DNA of 60,867 nt from an uncultured Solobacterium sp. (GTDB lineage: Bacteria; Bacillota_I; Bacilli_A; Erysipelotrichales; Erysipelotrichaceae), in assembly GCA_900552125.1 (NCBI GenBank), contig URYK01000014.1:1-60867 (forward strand), written 5' to 3'. How positions within the stretch are numbered: position 1 is the stretch's first letter; each line of letters begins with the position of its first letter. This document shows positions 35,601-43,704 of this stretch, piece by piece. Under the pieces are notes generated by a model, which had not been told where the DNA came from, did not search any database, and worked only from the letters and a program-made list of their open reading frames with translations. A program made the position numbers and the translations under genes.

Positions 35601-36279
35601 GAGAAATCACCTCATCTTTAATGATTTTCCCATCTTCCATCGTTAAGATACGACTAGCTTGTTTAGCAATCGCCATATCATGCGTCACCAATAAGATTGT
35701 CTGATTTTCCTCTTGATGAATACGTTTCAGATAACTTAATATCTCATCCCCATTTGCACGATCTAGATTTCCGGTAGGTTCATCGGCTAATATAATCTGA
35801 GGCTTACTAATTAAAGTACGACCTATCGCAACTCTTTGTTGTTGTCCTCCAGATAATTCAGATGGAAGATGTGTCCTTCTATCTTCTAGATTTAATAAGT
35901 GGAGAACTTCATTCATTTCTTTTCCATCAACTTTTCTTCCGTCCAATCGTAACGGAAGAGCTATGTTTTCCTCAACATTTAAAACAGGAATTAAATTATA
36001 AAACTGATAAATCAATCCAATGTTTTTCCTACGAAAAACTGCAGATTGTTTCGCATTCATGGCAGTAATGTCTATATCCTTAATAAGAACATTCCCTGAA
36101 GTAGGTACATCAACTCCACCAATCATATGAAGTAAAGTTGATTTTCCAGAGCCTGATGCCCCTACAATAGCGATAAACTCTCCTTTTTCTACAGTTAAAG
36201 AAACATCATCTAATGCGATTACTTCATTATTTTCTTTGCCATATTTTTTAGTAATATGTTGAACACATACAATACTCAT
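35584..36279 (-). CDS. ABC transporter ATPase, LolD/MacB type
   Basis: 231 residues. Walker A GASGSGKST, signature LSGGQQQR, Walker B ILADEPTGNLD, H-loop VTHD. Normal length for the partner of an FtsX permease. GGAGGTGAT precedes the ATG. Lies 104 nt downstream of an AgrC/LytTR-like pair in the same direction, so probable target or partner of that system. Confidence 0.93.
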   Translation of the reverse strand: MSIVCVQHITKKYGKENNEVIALDDVSLTVEKGEFIAIVGASGSGKSTLLHMIGGVDVPTSGNVLIKDIDITAMNAKQSAVFRRKNIGLIYQFYNLIPVLNVEENIALPLRLDGRKVDGKEMNEVLHLLNLEDRRTHLPSELSGGQQQRVAIGRTLISKPQIILADEPTGNLDRANGDEILSYLKRIHQEENQTILLVTHDMAIAKQASRILTMEDGKIIKDEVISHEGIE

Positions 36280-36383
36280 ATCATCACCTCCACTTCTAAT
36301 TAATGATGTTTTATTGTCAATTTCATTATAAATAAACTAATGTTTCACATCAATAAAACATCACTAACGTGTAAGAAATGATA

Positions 36384-37610
36384 CTAACAGGTATGTTTAA
36401 ACATAATAAGATACTGCATATACTCCCCTGTGTTATTATACTGAGAATCAAACTTTACATCTTTGTCTTTAAATACTTGCTTAATCTGTTCATTCTTTAT
36501 GGATATTTCATGCTTAGAAGAAAACGTAGTTTTGACTATTGTTAAGTTTCCTTTTGTAAGTACTCTAATGAGTAAATAAGGATTTAGAATTTTCTTATTA
36601 TCCAAGTTATGAATGACTATATTAAGAAGATGATTAAATAATTCTATTTGCTCATTTAATGATAGAAAAGATAAATCAGATAATATCTCTGTACGAATCT
36701 CTAGATTTCGTTTTTTTATTTCATTCATATTCTCACTAATCAAAGTATTTAAGACAAAATTATTAGAATAAATCGCATTAAATTCTTTAAAGGCAATCTG
36801 ATTTAATTCATTAATTTCTGTTTCTAATTCACCAAATTCTTTCTGATAAAATGTTTGATACAATCGATTTCCTCTATGCAGTAAATCATGCAAAAAATTA
36901 AAGTTATTTTGATAGTGCTGATTTAAAAGTTCATACTTTATCTCTAAAGACTCTTGTCTTAGCTTCTCTTCTGTTAATTCCATTTTTAGCTGCATAGTTT
37001 GCATAGATTTTATATAGAAATATAGTGTCAGATAATTCACAATAATAAGTCCTAAAATTAGAAATAATATATCTTCATAGCGATTCACCAAAGAATAATA
37101 GTCCCTCATTTTAAATAAAAGGAAACAAGTAAAAACCGGCAAAATTAATATTCTCCAATGATATTTATTTATGGATATCTGCATCATCATCTTTACTAAT
37201 TTAATAAAACAAATAGTCATCAATAAATTTATACATAAGGATAAACATAGAATTAAAAGCTTAGTATTTGCATTAACAAAGAAAGGATTCCAAACATTTA
37301 ATATTAATGCCGATAAAAACACAGTAATATATTGAATGATATAAATAAAAATACTTGTTAATAGAGCCAAAGATAGTTTTGGCACAAACTGTAGATAAAG
37401 ATATTCAAAATATATAATAGATGATAATCGTGGTTTAAAAACAGACAATGTGTCTAAATTCTGATCATTTAATCCTACTGTTAAGATGAAATACAACAAG
37501 AAAATCAATAAATGTGCTGAGGTTTTTTGAAAACGATAAGGAAAAAACTGTTTTCCCATATAATGAACAATGAGTAAAAAACCTAAATCTATGCATATCA
37601 TATAAATCAT
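36384..37610 (-). CDS. AgrC-like sensor kinase with degenerate ATPase domain
   Basis: 408 residues: about six TM segments in residues 1-205, a coiled-coil helix, then the GHKL-type dimerisation motif NFLHDLLHR with probable phospho-acceptor His241. The C-terminal ATP-binding region is short; the usual N-box Asn and G-boxes (DxGxG, GxGL) are not recognisable. Overlaps the LytTR regulator by 4 nt. Either a strongly diverged kinase or one that no longer binds ATP. Confidence 0.78.
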   Translation of the reverse strand: MIYMICIDLGFLLIVHYMGKQFFPYRFQKTSAHLLIFLLYFILTVGLNDQNLDTLSVFKPRLSSIIYFEYLYLQFVPKLSLALLTSIFIYIIQYITVFLSALILNVWNPFFVNANTKLLILCLSLCINLLMTICFIKLVKMMMQISINKYHWRILILPVFTCFLLFKMRDYYSLVNRYEDILFLILGLIIVNYLTLYFYIKSMQTMQLKMELTEEKLRQESLEIKYELLNQHYQNNFNFLHDLLHRGNRLYQTFYQKEFGELETEINELNQIAFKEFNAIYSNNFVLNTLISENMNEIKKRNLEIRTEILSDLSFLSLNEQIELFNHLLNIVIHNLDNKKILNPYLLIRVLTKGNLTIVKTTFSSKHEISIKNEQIKQVFKDKDVKFDSQYNNTGEYMQYLIMFKHTC

Positions 37611-38308
37611 AGGATATTATATAATAGCTTAGTATAAGCAGTTTCAAAAAGTTTTTTATAGTTTCTAGATAAAGGGATTACATCATCGTTCCATAAAATA
37701 ATATCTACTTTATTAATTTCCTTTACATGGTTTAAATTTACCAAAAAAGATTTATGCGATTGTATGAATCCTTGCTTTTCAAATTTCTCATTCCAATATT
37801 TCAGTCTATAGGGAGTTTTTAATTGTTTACCATTTGACATATGCAGAATAGAATGTTTGTCCAAAGCTTCAATATATAAAATATGATTTAAGTAAATTGG
37901 TGCAAAGCTTATTTTTTCATCCATAAAATTAGGATATTGTCTAAAATATTCATTTACGACAGCTTCCATATCAAGCATGAACTCAGCTTTATGAATTGGT
38001 TTTAATAAGTAGCGTTCTGCATGAATTTTATAACCTTCTATAAGATATTTATTATATTGTGAAGTTATGATAATTCTACATGAGGGATTCATTTCTTTTA
38101 TTCTTAATCCGATTTGTATACCATTCGCATCAGGTAATTCTATATCTAAAAATAAAATATCTATAGATTGAATGTTCTTCCATATATCACTTACATTTGC
38201 ACAAAGATAGAGTGTATACGGTATTTCTTTTCCCATAAAAAATTCGTCAATTAGTATTTTTAGTGCTTCAACATCAGTCCTAGAATTATCATATATCATC
38301 ACCTTCAT
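37607..38308 (-). CDS. LytTR-family response regulator
   Basis: 233 residues from ATG at 38308, 9 nt after GGGGTG. Receiver domain with phospho-acceptor Asp55 (LFLDIELP), then a LytTR DNA-binding domain (about 130-233; IQSHKSFLVNLNHV). This architecture controls bacteriocin or peptide-quorum genes in Firmicutes. Operon with the AgrC-like kinase and probably the following ABC transporter. Confidence 0.9.
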   Translation of the reverse strand: MKVMIYDNSRTDVEALKILIDEFFMGKEIPYTLYLCANVSDIWKNIQSIDILFLDIELPDANGIQIGLRIKEMNPSCRIIITSQYNKYLIEGYKIHAERYLLKPIHKAEFMLDMEAVVNEYFRQYPNFMDEKISFAPIYLNHILYIEALDKHSILHMSNGKQLKTPYRLKYWNEKFEKQGFIQSHKSFLVNLNHVKEINKVDIILWNDDVIPLSRNYKKLFETAYTKLLYNIL

Positions 38309-38408
38309 AATAAAATACACCCCTTTGTATCACCTATATATCTATTTTAACATACTAATAATAAAATGTAATCTTTATAAGAAACTTTAAAATACTATCA
38401 AAATAGTA

Positions 38409-38436
38409 TTGATTAAAAGAATTAACATGATATACT
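38409..38436 (+). promoter_or_regulatory. Promoter of antisense sRNA 1
   Basis: TTGATT (38409-38414), 16-bp spacer, TATACT (38431-38436). The same elements and spacing occur in module 2. Confidence 0.75.
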
Positions 38437-38441
38437 AAAGG

Positions 38442-38504
38442 TGGTCATGCAGACAACCAAATACAGTGAAAGGAATGGAGCGCTAGTCCATTCCTTTCTT
38501 TTTT
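38442..38504 (+). ncRNA. Candidate antisense sRNA 1 (antitoxin-like, ~63 nt)
   Basis: Short promoter-to-terminator unit. The transcript starts about 7 nt after TATACT and ends with a perfect 12-bp stem (38468-38479 with 38487-38498) and TTTTTT. Its 5' part carries CATGCAGAC (38446-38454), the exact complement of GTCTGCATG in the leader of the convergent peptide mRNA. No ORF inside. Confidence 0.65.
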
Positions 38505-38642
38505 GTAAGAGATGTACATGAAAACCAAAGAGGAGATAAATGTTCTATTTATGGTCAAGAAACAAAAATAAATCTGTATGTATAACAGAAAGTAAATGAC
38601 TGCCTCTTATTACCATAGTTTCAGATTGATTAATCAAGAACT

Positions 38643-38756
38643 TTATTTCTTGTTATTCTTTATACGAAGTTCCACTATCCTAGTGATCTCTCTTAATACA
38701 CTAGGAATGATCCGGATCAATTCGATACAAAGACGTAAAAGAAATTGTTCCTTCAT
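38643..38756 (-). CDS. Amphipathic peptide 1 (37 aa), candidate type I toxin
   Basis: ATG at 38756 lies 5 nt after AGGAGG. The peptide begins MKEQFLLRLCIELIRII and continues with PSVLREITRIVEL and a Lys/Asn-rich tail: a long helix with charges on one face and a central Pro18. It differs from its copy in module 2 at only a few places, several conservative (E/D, R/Q), showing coding constraint. No match to Fst, Ldr or TxpA that I recognise. Could instead be an exported, phenol-soluble-modulin-like peptide. Confidence 0.65.
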   Translation of the reverse strand: MKEQFLLRLCIELIRIIPSVLREITRIVELRIKNNKK

Positions 38757-38772
38757 CATATCCTCCTGTTTC

Positions 38773-38811
38773 CCGTATGATCTCCTGCGTTACGATTAAC
38801 ATGCAGACTTC
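38773..38811 (-). promoter_or_regulatory. Leader hairpin of peptide 1 mRNA holding the antisense target
   Basis: Minus strand: GTCTGCATG, target of sRNA 1 (38808-38800), forms the 5' side of a stem, CTGC-AT-GTTA paired with TAAC-GCAG. In module 2 the equivalent stem is CTGCAT paired with ATGCAG, so pairing is kept although the bases differ. Confidence 0.5.
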
Positions 38812-38955
38812 CTCCTACACTTAATACATACGAATAGAAAACAGGATAATCCTAAAAAATATTCAAAATTTTGTAAAAAGTAAAGTTTTACTCACATAAT
38901 ATGGATTCCCTATAAATTGTCAAATTAATTTTTTTACTTTCTTTATATAAGTATA

Positions 38956-38984
38956 TTGACATTTTAAATAAATGCCGTTAAAAT
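38956..38984 (+). promoter_or_regulatory. Promoter of marR-ABC operon
   Basis: TTGACA (38956-38961), 17-bp spacer, TAAAAT (38979-38984). The MarR operator begins inside the -10. Confidence 0.78.
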
Positions 38985-39002
38985 ACATAGCATGCTATGT
39001 AT
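38983..39002 (+). promoter_or_regulatory. MarR operator O1
   Basis: Perfect 20-bp palindrome ATACATAGCATGCTATGTAT overlapping the -10 element and transcription start. Repression by the MarR protein encoded 18 nt downstream is expected. Confidence 0.78.
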
Positions 39003-39019
39003 CGGAGGTGAGTGACACT

Positions 39020-39445
39020 ATGGAAAGACATACTGGTTTTCTGATTAAACAGCTTTACTTCCTTCATCAGCAGCGATTAAATAAAATATTTAGTGAATTT
39101 GATTTGACTGCCACTCAAACATTTACTTTATTATTTTTGTTTCGTTCTCATGAAAAGGGTATTTCCGTTAATCAGAAAGATATTGAACATGAAATGGATA
39201 TTTCCAATCCGACAGTTACTGGTATCCTCAATCGACTAGAGCATAAAGGTCTGATTGAACGAAAAGCTTGCCATCATGATGCTCGTGCTAAAAATATTGT
39301 CGTCACTGATAAAGCCTTAGAACTTGATAAATTATTGAGAAATAAATTCCGTGAGGCAGATGAAGAGCTAGTTGCTCCTTTAAGTGAAGATGAAAAAGAT
39401 ATTTTACACGATTTAATGGTGCGAATGCTTAAACAATCAATTTAA
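39020..39445 (+). CDS. MarR-family transcriptional regulator
   Basis: 141 residues from ATG at 39020 (after GGAGGTG). Winged helix-turn-helix: QKDIEHEMDISNPTVTGILNRLEHKGLIER, then the basic wing KACHHDARAKNI. Autorepressor of the operon through O1 and perhaps O2. Regulates the following heterodimeric ABC exporter; ligand unknown. Confidence 0.92.
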   Translation: MERHTGFLIKQLYFLHQQRLNKIFSEFDLTATQTFTLLFLFRSHEKGISVNQKDIEHEMDISNPTVTGILNRLEHKGLIERKACHHDARAKNIVVTDKALELDKLLRNKFREADEELVAPLSEDEKDILHDLMVRMLKQSI

Positions 39446-39455
39446 TTTTCTATTA

Positions 39456-39475
39456 ATACATAGCGTGCTATTTAA
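39456..39475 (+). promoter_or_regulatory. MarR operator O2 (degenerate)
   Basis: ATACATAGCGTGCTATTTAA in the 50-nt gap between marR and the first ABC gene matches O1 at 16 of 20 positions, with its symmetry mostly kept. Confidence 0.6.
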
Positions 39476-39496
39476 AGTAAAAAGGAGATGATAATT

Positions 39497-41236
39497 GTGA
39501 TAAAAAGGATTCTTAAAGAAGTAAAAGAATATAAAAAGGCATCTCTATTAGCGCCTACTTTCATGGTTATAGAAGTTCTTATGGAAATTTCTTTACCATT
39601 CCTAATGTCCTTTATTATTGATAAAGGAGTTAACCAAGGCGATATGGGACAGGTTTTTTTCTATGGAATATTAATGGCAATTTGCGCATTAATATCTCTA
39701 TTATGTGGTGCCTTATCTGGAAAATATGCAGCTTATGCTTCCGCTGGATTTGCGAAAAATTTGAGAAAAGCAATGTTTTACAATATTCAGGATTTCTCCT
39801 TCCATAACATTGACAAGTTTTCCACAGCCGGATTAGTTACACGTATGATGACAGATGTTACTAACGTACAAAACGCTTATCAGATGGTATTGCGTATGTG
39901 TGTCCGTGCACCATTATCATTAATCTGTGCTATGGCAATGACATTTGTGATAAATGCTGAACTATCTACAGTTTTCTTATATGCTATTGTATTCCTTGGT
40001 ATCGTATTATTCTTAATTATGCGATTTGCACATCCAATCTTTGTACGTGTATTTGAAAAGTATGATGAATTAAACGCTAGTGTGCAAGAAAACATTACAA
40101 ATATGCGTGTAGTTAAAGCATATGTTAAAGAAGAACATGAAATTGGAAAATTCAACAAGGCTTCTTTGAATATTTATAAAATGTTTAAAAAAGCTGAAAA
40201 CATATTGATTTTCAACTCTCCTGCAATGCAGCTAAGTATGTATGCCTGCATTATCATGATTTCCTGGTTAGGAGCAAAAATGATTGTTGGTGGTTCTCTT
40301 ACAACAGGTGAATTGATGAGTATGTTTACTTATACAACAACCATTTTAATGTCTTTAATGATGTTATCTATGATCTTTGTAATGCTATCTATGTCTATGG
40401 CATCTATTGACCGTATTAACGAAGTATTAAATGAAAAGAGTGATATCGTATCAAAAGAAAATGCGATAACTACGGTAAAAGATGGTTCTATCTCTTTCCG
40501 TCATGTTAACTTTGCTTATACAAAAGATCAGGAAGAACCAAATCTTGTGGATATCAATGTTGATATTGCATCTGGAGAAACCATTGGTATTCTTGGTGGA
40601 ACAGGTAGTGGTAAAACATCCTTTGTATCTTTAATTCCTCGTCTTTATGATGTAACAGATGGAGAATTGCTTGTTGGGGGAATTAATGTAAAAGAATATG
40701 ACTTAGAAGTTTTACGTAATCAAGTCGCAATGGTATTACAAAATAATGTCTTATTCTCTGGTACAATCAAAGAAAACTTACGCTGGGGTAATCCAAATGC
40801 TACAGATGAAGAAATGATCAACGCATGTAAATTAGCGCAGGCAGATGAATTTATCTCAAGATTCCCTGATGGCTATGATACATGGATTGAACAAGGCGGA
40901 AGTAACGTGTCTGGTGGACAGCGTCAACGTTTATGTATTGCACGTGCATTATTAAAAAATCCTAAAATCTTAATCTTAGATGATTCCACAAGTGCCGTTG
41001 ATACAAAAACAGATTATTTAATTCGTAAAGCTTTCCGTGAAGATATTCCAGATACAACAAAAATTATTATTTCTCAACGTATTTCTTCTATTCAAGATGC
41101 ACAGCGTATTATCGTGCTAGATGATGGACACATCAGCGGAATTGGAACACATGATGAATTATTGAAGAATAATCCTATTTATCAAGAAGTATATGAAACA
41201 CAGGTAAAAGGAGGTGCTGAGAATGAGGATGAATAA
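39497..41236 (+). CDS. ABC exporter subunit A (degenerate ATP site) of a heterodimeric pair
   Basis: 579 residues: six TM helices (about 15-300), then the nucleotide-binding domain with Walker A GGTGSGKTS (about 367-375), signature VSGGQRQR and Walker B ILILDDSTSAVD. The catalytic Glu is Asp here (about position 496), the hallmark of the degenerate half in BmrCD, PatAB and TM287/288-type exporters. GTG at 39497 has the best spacing to AAGGAG; ATG 39488 lies only 1 nt from that site. Overlaps subunit B by 14 nt. Confidence 0.9.
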   Translation: MIKRILKEVKEYKKASLLAPTFMVIEVLMEISLPFLMSFIIDKGVNQGDMGQVFFYGILMAICALISLLCGALSGKYAAYASAGFAKNLRKAMFYNIQDFSFHNIDKFSTAGLVTRMMTDVTNVQNAYQMVLRMCVRAPLSLICAMAMTFVINAELSTVFLYAIVFLGIVLFLIMRFAHPIFVRVFEKYDELNASVQENITNMRVVKAYVKEEHEIGKFNKASLNIYKMFKKAENILIFNSPAMQLSMYACIIMISWLGAKMIVGGSLTTGELMSMFTYTTTILMSLMMLSMIFVMLSMSMASIDRINEVLNEKSDIVSKENAITTVKDGSISFRHVNFAYTKDQEEPNLVDINVDIASGETIGILGGTGSGKTSFVSLIPRLYDVTDGELLVGGINVKEYDLEVLRNQVAMVLQNNVLFSGTIKENLRWGNPNATDEEMINACKLAQADEFISRFPDGYDTWIEQGGSNVSGGQRQRLCIARALLKNPKILILDDSTSAVDTKTDYLIRKAFREDIPDTTKIIISQRISSIQDAQRIIVLDDGHISGIGTHDELLKNNPIYQEVYETQVKGGAENEDE

Positions 41237-43115
41237 AAATCGTCAAGTAAAAGCTGATCAGGATTCTATGAAGGTACTCGGAAGATTGTTGCGATATATA
41301 TTACATAATTATCGACTTACTTGTGTCTTTGTTGTTATATTTATTCTAATTAGCTCTTTAACAACCGTAGTTAGTTCTTGGTTTATTAAAAGCCTAATTG
41401 ATGATTATATCACTCCAATGCTTACAAGCAGTCAGGCAGCAGACTTTACTCCTTTATTTCAGGTATTATGCAAGATGGCTGTAGTTTATGCAGTGGGTAT
41501 TCTTTCTACTTATTTATATTCAAGAATTCTTATTAATGTTGCACAAGGTACTATGAAAAGAATTCGTGATGACTTGTTCTCTCATATGGAAAAATTACCT
41601 ATTCGCTATTTTGATACTCACAATCATGGTGATATCATGTCTGTATATACAAACGATACTGATACCTTACGTCAGGTAATTTCTCAAAGTATTCCACAGT
41701 TTTTATCTTCTTCTATTACGGTAGTCAGTGTATTCTTTTCTATGCTTGTCTTAAGCCCTTATCTAACAGTTATTGTTGTTATTATGGTTTTTGTCATGAA
41801 AAAAGTTATGACAAATATTTCTAAACAAAGCGGTATTTACTTTAACAGACAACAGAAAAATCTTGGTAAAGTAAATGGATATATCGAAGAAATGATGAAC
41901 GGGCAAAAAGTAATTAAAGTCTTCACTCATGAAGAAGCTACAAAAGAAGGCTTTGATAAAGTAAATGAAGAATTATTTGAAAGTGCATATCAGGCAAATA
42001 AATATGCCAATGTATTGATGCCTATTATGGGTAACTTAGGAAATGTTTCCTATGTATTAACAGCTCTTATTGGTGGTATTGTCGCAATCAATGGTATTGG
42101 TGGTTTAACATTAGGTGGTCTTGCTAGTTTCCTACAGTTAAATCGTTCTTTCACAATGCCTATCACACAGATTTCTCAACAGTTAAACTTCGTTATTATG
42201 GCTACTGCTGGTGCTAAACGTATCTTTGCCTTAATGGATGAAGAATTTGAAGTAGATGAAGGTATTGTAACACTTGCCAACGTAAAAGAAGAAAACGGTA
42301 AAATCGTAGAAAGTGATGTACCAACTGGTAAATGGGCATGGAGACATCCTCGTCCAAATGGAGAAATTGAATATGTTCCTCTTATCGGAAATGTAATTTT
42401 CGACCATGTAAACTTTGGATACAATGATAACAAACAGATTTTATTTGATATAAATCTATTTGCAGATCAGGGTCAAAAGGTTGCCTTCGTTGGTGCTACT
42501 GGTGCGGGTAAAACTACTATCACCAACCTAATTAATCGATTCTATGATATTCAAAGCGGAACAATTACCTATGATGGCATTGATGTTAAATTAATCAAGA
42601 AAGATGATCTTCGTCGTTCTTTAGGTATCGTATTACAAGATACACATTTATTTACCGGAACTATTCGTGATAATATTCGTTATGGTCGTAAAGATGCGAC
42701 AGATGAAGAAGTAATCGCAGCTGCAAAATTAGCAAATGCACACGCCTTTATTCGTCATCTAGAACATGGCTATGATACAGTTATTAGTGGTGATGGTGCT
42801 TCTTTATCGCAAGGTCAGCGTCAGTTATTATCCATTGCTCGTGCAGCCCTAGCAAATTCTCCTGTTCTTATTCTAGATGAAGCAACTTCTTCTATTGACT
42901 CTCGTACCGAAAAAATCGTACAAGATGGTATGGATAAATTAATGGAAGGAAGAACAGTATTTGTTATTGCACACCGTCTATCTACAATTAGAAACTCTGA
43001 TGTAATAATGGTAATGGATCAAGGACATATCATTGAACGTGGTAATCATGAAAAATTAATGGCTGAAAAAGGTACTTATTATCAGCTATATACCGGTGGT
43101 ATTGAACTAGACTAA
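41223..43115 (+). CDS. ABC exporter subunit B (canonical ATP site) of a heterodimeric pair
   Basis: About 630 residues from ATG at 41223 after AAAGGAGGTG. Six TM helices, a ~35-residue insertion before the nucleotide-binding domain (about 345-380, Trp-Ala-Trp rich), Walker A GATGAGKTT, signature LSQGQRQ and canonical Walker B LILDEATSSID. It completes the heterodimer with subunit A. Substrate unknown: drugs, lipids, or the flanking amphipathic peptides are options. Confidence 0.9.
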   Translation: MRMNKNRQVKADQDSMKVLGRLLRYILHNYRLTCVFVVIFILISSLTTVVSSWFIKSLIDDYITPMLTSSQAADFTPLFQVLCKMAVVYAVGILSTYLYSRILINVAQGTMKRIRDDLFSHMEKLPIRYFDTHNHGDIMSVYTNDTDTLRQVISQSIPQFLSSSITVVSVFFSMLVLSPYLTVIVVIMVFVMKKVMTNISKQSGIYFNRQQKNLGKVNGYIEEMMNGQKVIKVFTHEEATKEGFDKVNEELFESAYQANKYANVLMPIMGNLGNVSYVLTALIGGIVAINGIGGLTLGGLASFLQLNRSFTMPITQISQQLNFVIMATAGAKRIFALMDEEFEVDEGIVTLANVKEENGKIVESDVPTGKWAWRHPRPNGEIEYVPLIGNVIFDHVNFGYNDNKQILFDINLFADQGQKVAFVGATGAGKTTITNLINRFYDIQSGTITYDGIDVKLIKKDDLRRSLGIVLQDTHLFTGTIRDNIRYGRKDATDEEVIAAAKLANAHAFIRHLEHGYDTVISGDGASLSQGQRQLLSIARAALANSPVLILDEATSSIDSRTEKIVQDGMDKLMEGRTVFVIAHRLSTIRNSDVIMVMDQGHIIERGNHEKLMAEKGTYYQLYTGGIELD

Positions 43116-43135
43116 TAATTATAAAATTAATAAAA

Positions 43136-43170
43136 GAAGTCAACTTTAGAGGTATTGTTGGCTTCTTTTT
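43136..43170 (+). terminator. Terminator of the marR-ABC operon
   Basis: GAAGTCAAC paired with GTTGGCTTC, then TTTTT. Confidence 0.82.
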
Positions 43171-43246
43171 AGTTTATATTTAATTATTTATTCAAATTTT
43201 TAGGAATTTCCTGTTTTCTGTTCGTATGTATTAAATGTAAGAGGTA

Positions 43247-43277
43247 GTCTGCATGGAACATACGATGCAGGAGATTT
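43247..43277 (+). promoter_or_regulatory. Leader hairpin of peptide 2 mRNA holding the antisense target
   Basis: GTCTGCATG at 43247-43255 is complementary to the 5' part of sRNA 2. It forms CTGCAT paired with ATGCAG (43264-43269) upstream of the ribosome site AGGAGG. Confidence 0.5.
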
Positions 43278-43298
43278 TACTGAAAATAGGAGGATACG

Positions 43299-43415
43299 AT
43301 GAAGGATCAATTTCTTTTACGTCTTTGTATTGAGTTAATCCAGATCATCCCTAGTGTTTTAAGAGAAATCACTAGGATTGTGGAACTTCATATGAAGAAC
43401 AATAACAAGAATTAA
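43299..43415 (+). CDS. Amphipathic peptide 2 (38 aa), candidate type I toxin
   Basis: ATG at 43299 lies 5 nt after AGGAGG. The peptide begins MKDQFLLRLCIELIQII, followed by PSVLREITRIVEL and a Lys/Asn tail. Nearly the same length and layout as peptide 1, with seven or eight differences, including D/E, Q/R and H/R. Reads away from the ABC cluster, as does peptide 1 on the other side. Confidence 0.65.
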   Translation: MKDQFLLRLCIELIQIIPSVLREITRIVELHMKNNNKN

Positions 43416-43550
43416 TCTTCACTGATTGTACTTTATTTTATGTTATAGGAGGCATTCATTTATTTGTATTTTTTATGAATACAAATCGTTCAATACTTGA
43501 CCATAAATATCAAGACATACTCTGCTTCTGTTTTCATGTACATTTCTTAC

Positions 43551-43615
43551 GAAAAAACGAAAGGAATGGACTCACCCTCCATTCCTTTCACTGTAGTTGG
43601 TTGTCTGCATGACCA
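43551..43615 (-). ncRNA. Candidate antisense sRNA 2 (antitoxin-like, ~63 nt)
   Basis: Minus-strand unit: promoter 43648-43621, then CATGCAGAC (43611-43603), and a perfect 12-bp terminator stem (43589-43578 with 43570-43559) followed by GTTTTTT. Converges on the peptide 2 gene. Any read-through peptide transcript would pair with it along its full length. Confidence 0.65.
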
Positions 43616-43620
43616 CTTTC

Positions 43621-43648
43621 AGTATATCATGTTTATTTATTTAATCAA
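43621..43648 (-). promoter_or_regulatory. Promoter of antisense sRNA 2
   Basis: Minus strand: TTGATT (43648-43643), 16-bp spacer, TATACT (43626-43621). Confidence 0.72.
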
Positions 43649-43704
43649 TACTATTTTAATAGAGATTTTTATATGTATGTGAAAAAAATCTTTTTGCTTT
43701 TCTG

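Larger units (their letters stand above)
38400..38858 (+). repeat. Inverted repeat, left copy (peptide/antisense RNA module 1)
   Basis: About 459 bp matching, in reverse orientation, 43197-43657, with scattered substitutions and small indels. Best conserved are the sRNA promoter, sRNA 5' end, terminator stem, peptide ORF and its leader. The two copies bracket the marR-ABC-ABC cluster. Confidence 0.85.
43197..43657 (-). repeat. Inverted repeat, right copy (peptide/antisense RNA module 2)
   Basis: About 461 bp, reverse complement of 38400-38858 with moderate divergence. The segment between the repeats (about 4.3 kb) holds the marR-ABC operon. Confidence 0.85.

Noticed and set aside
38468..38498. 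Bidirectional terminator for the peptide mRNA
   Set aside because: The 12-bp stem has a T-tract only in the sRNA direction; on the peptide strand it is followed by ACTGTATTTGG, so the peptide mRNA 3' end is not defined by it.
38596..38799. Plus-strand ORF of 67 codons in the left inverted repeat
   Set aside because: No ribosome site, lies antisense to the conserved peptide ORF and its frame is not conserved in the right copy.
43497..43682. Plus-strand ORF of 61 codons across sRNA 2
   Set aside because: Runs through the sRNA terminator stem and promoter; no ribosome site and no counterpart in the left copy.
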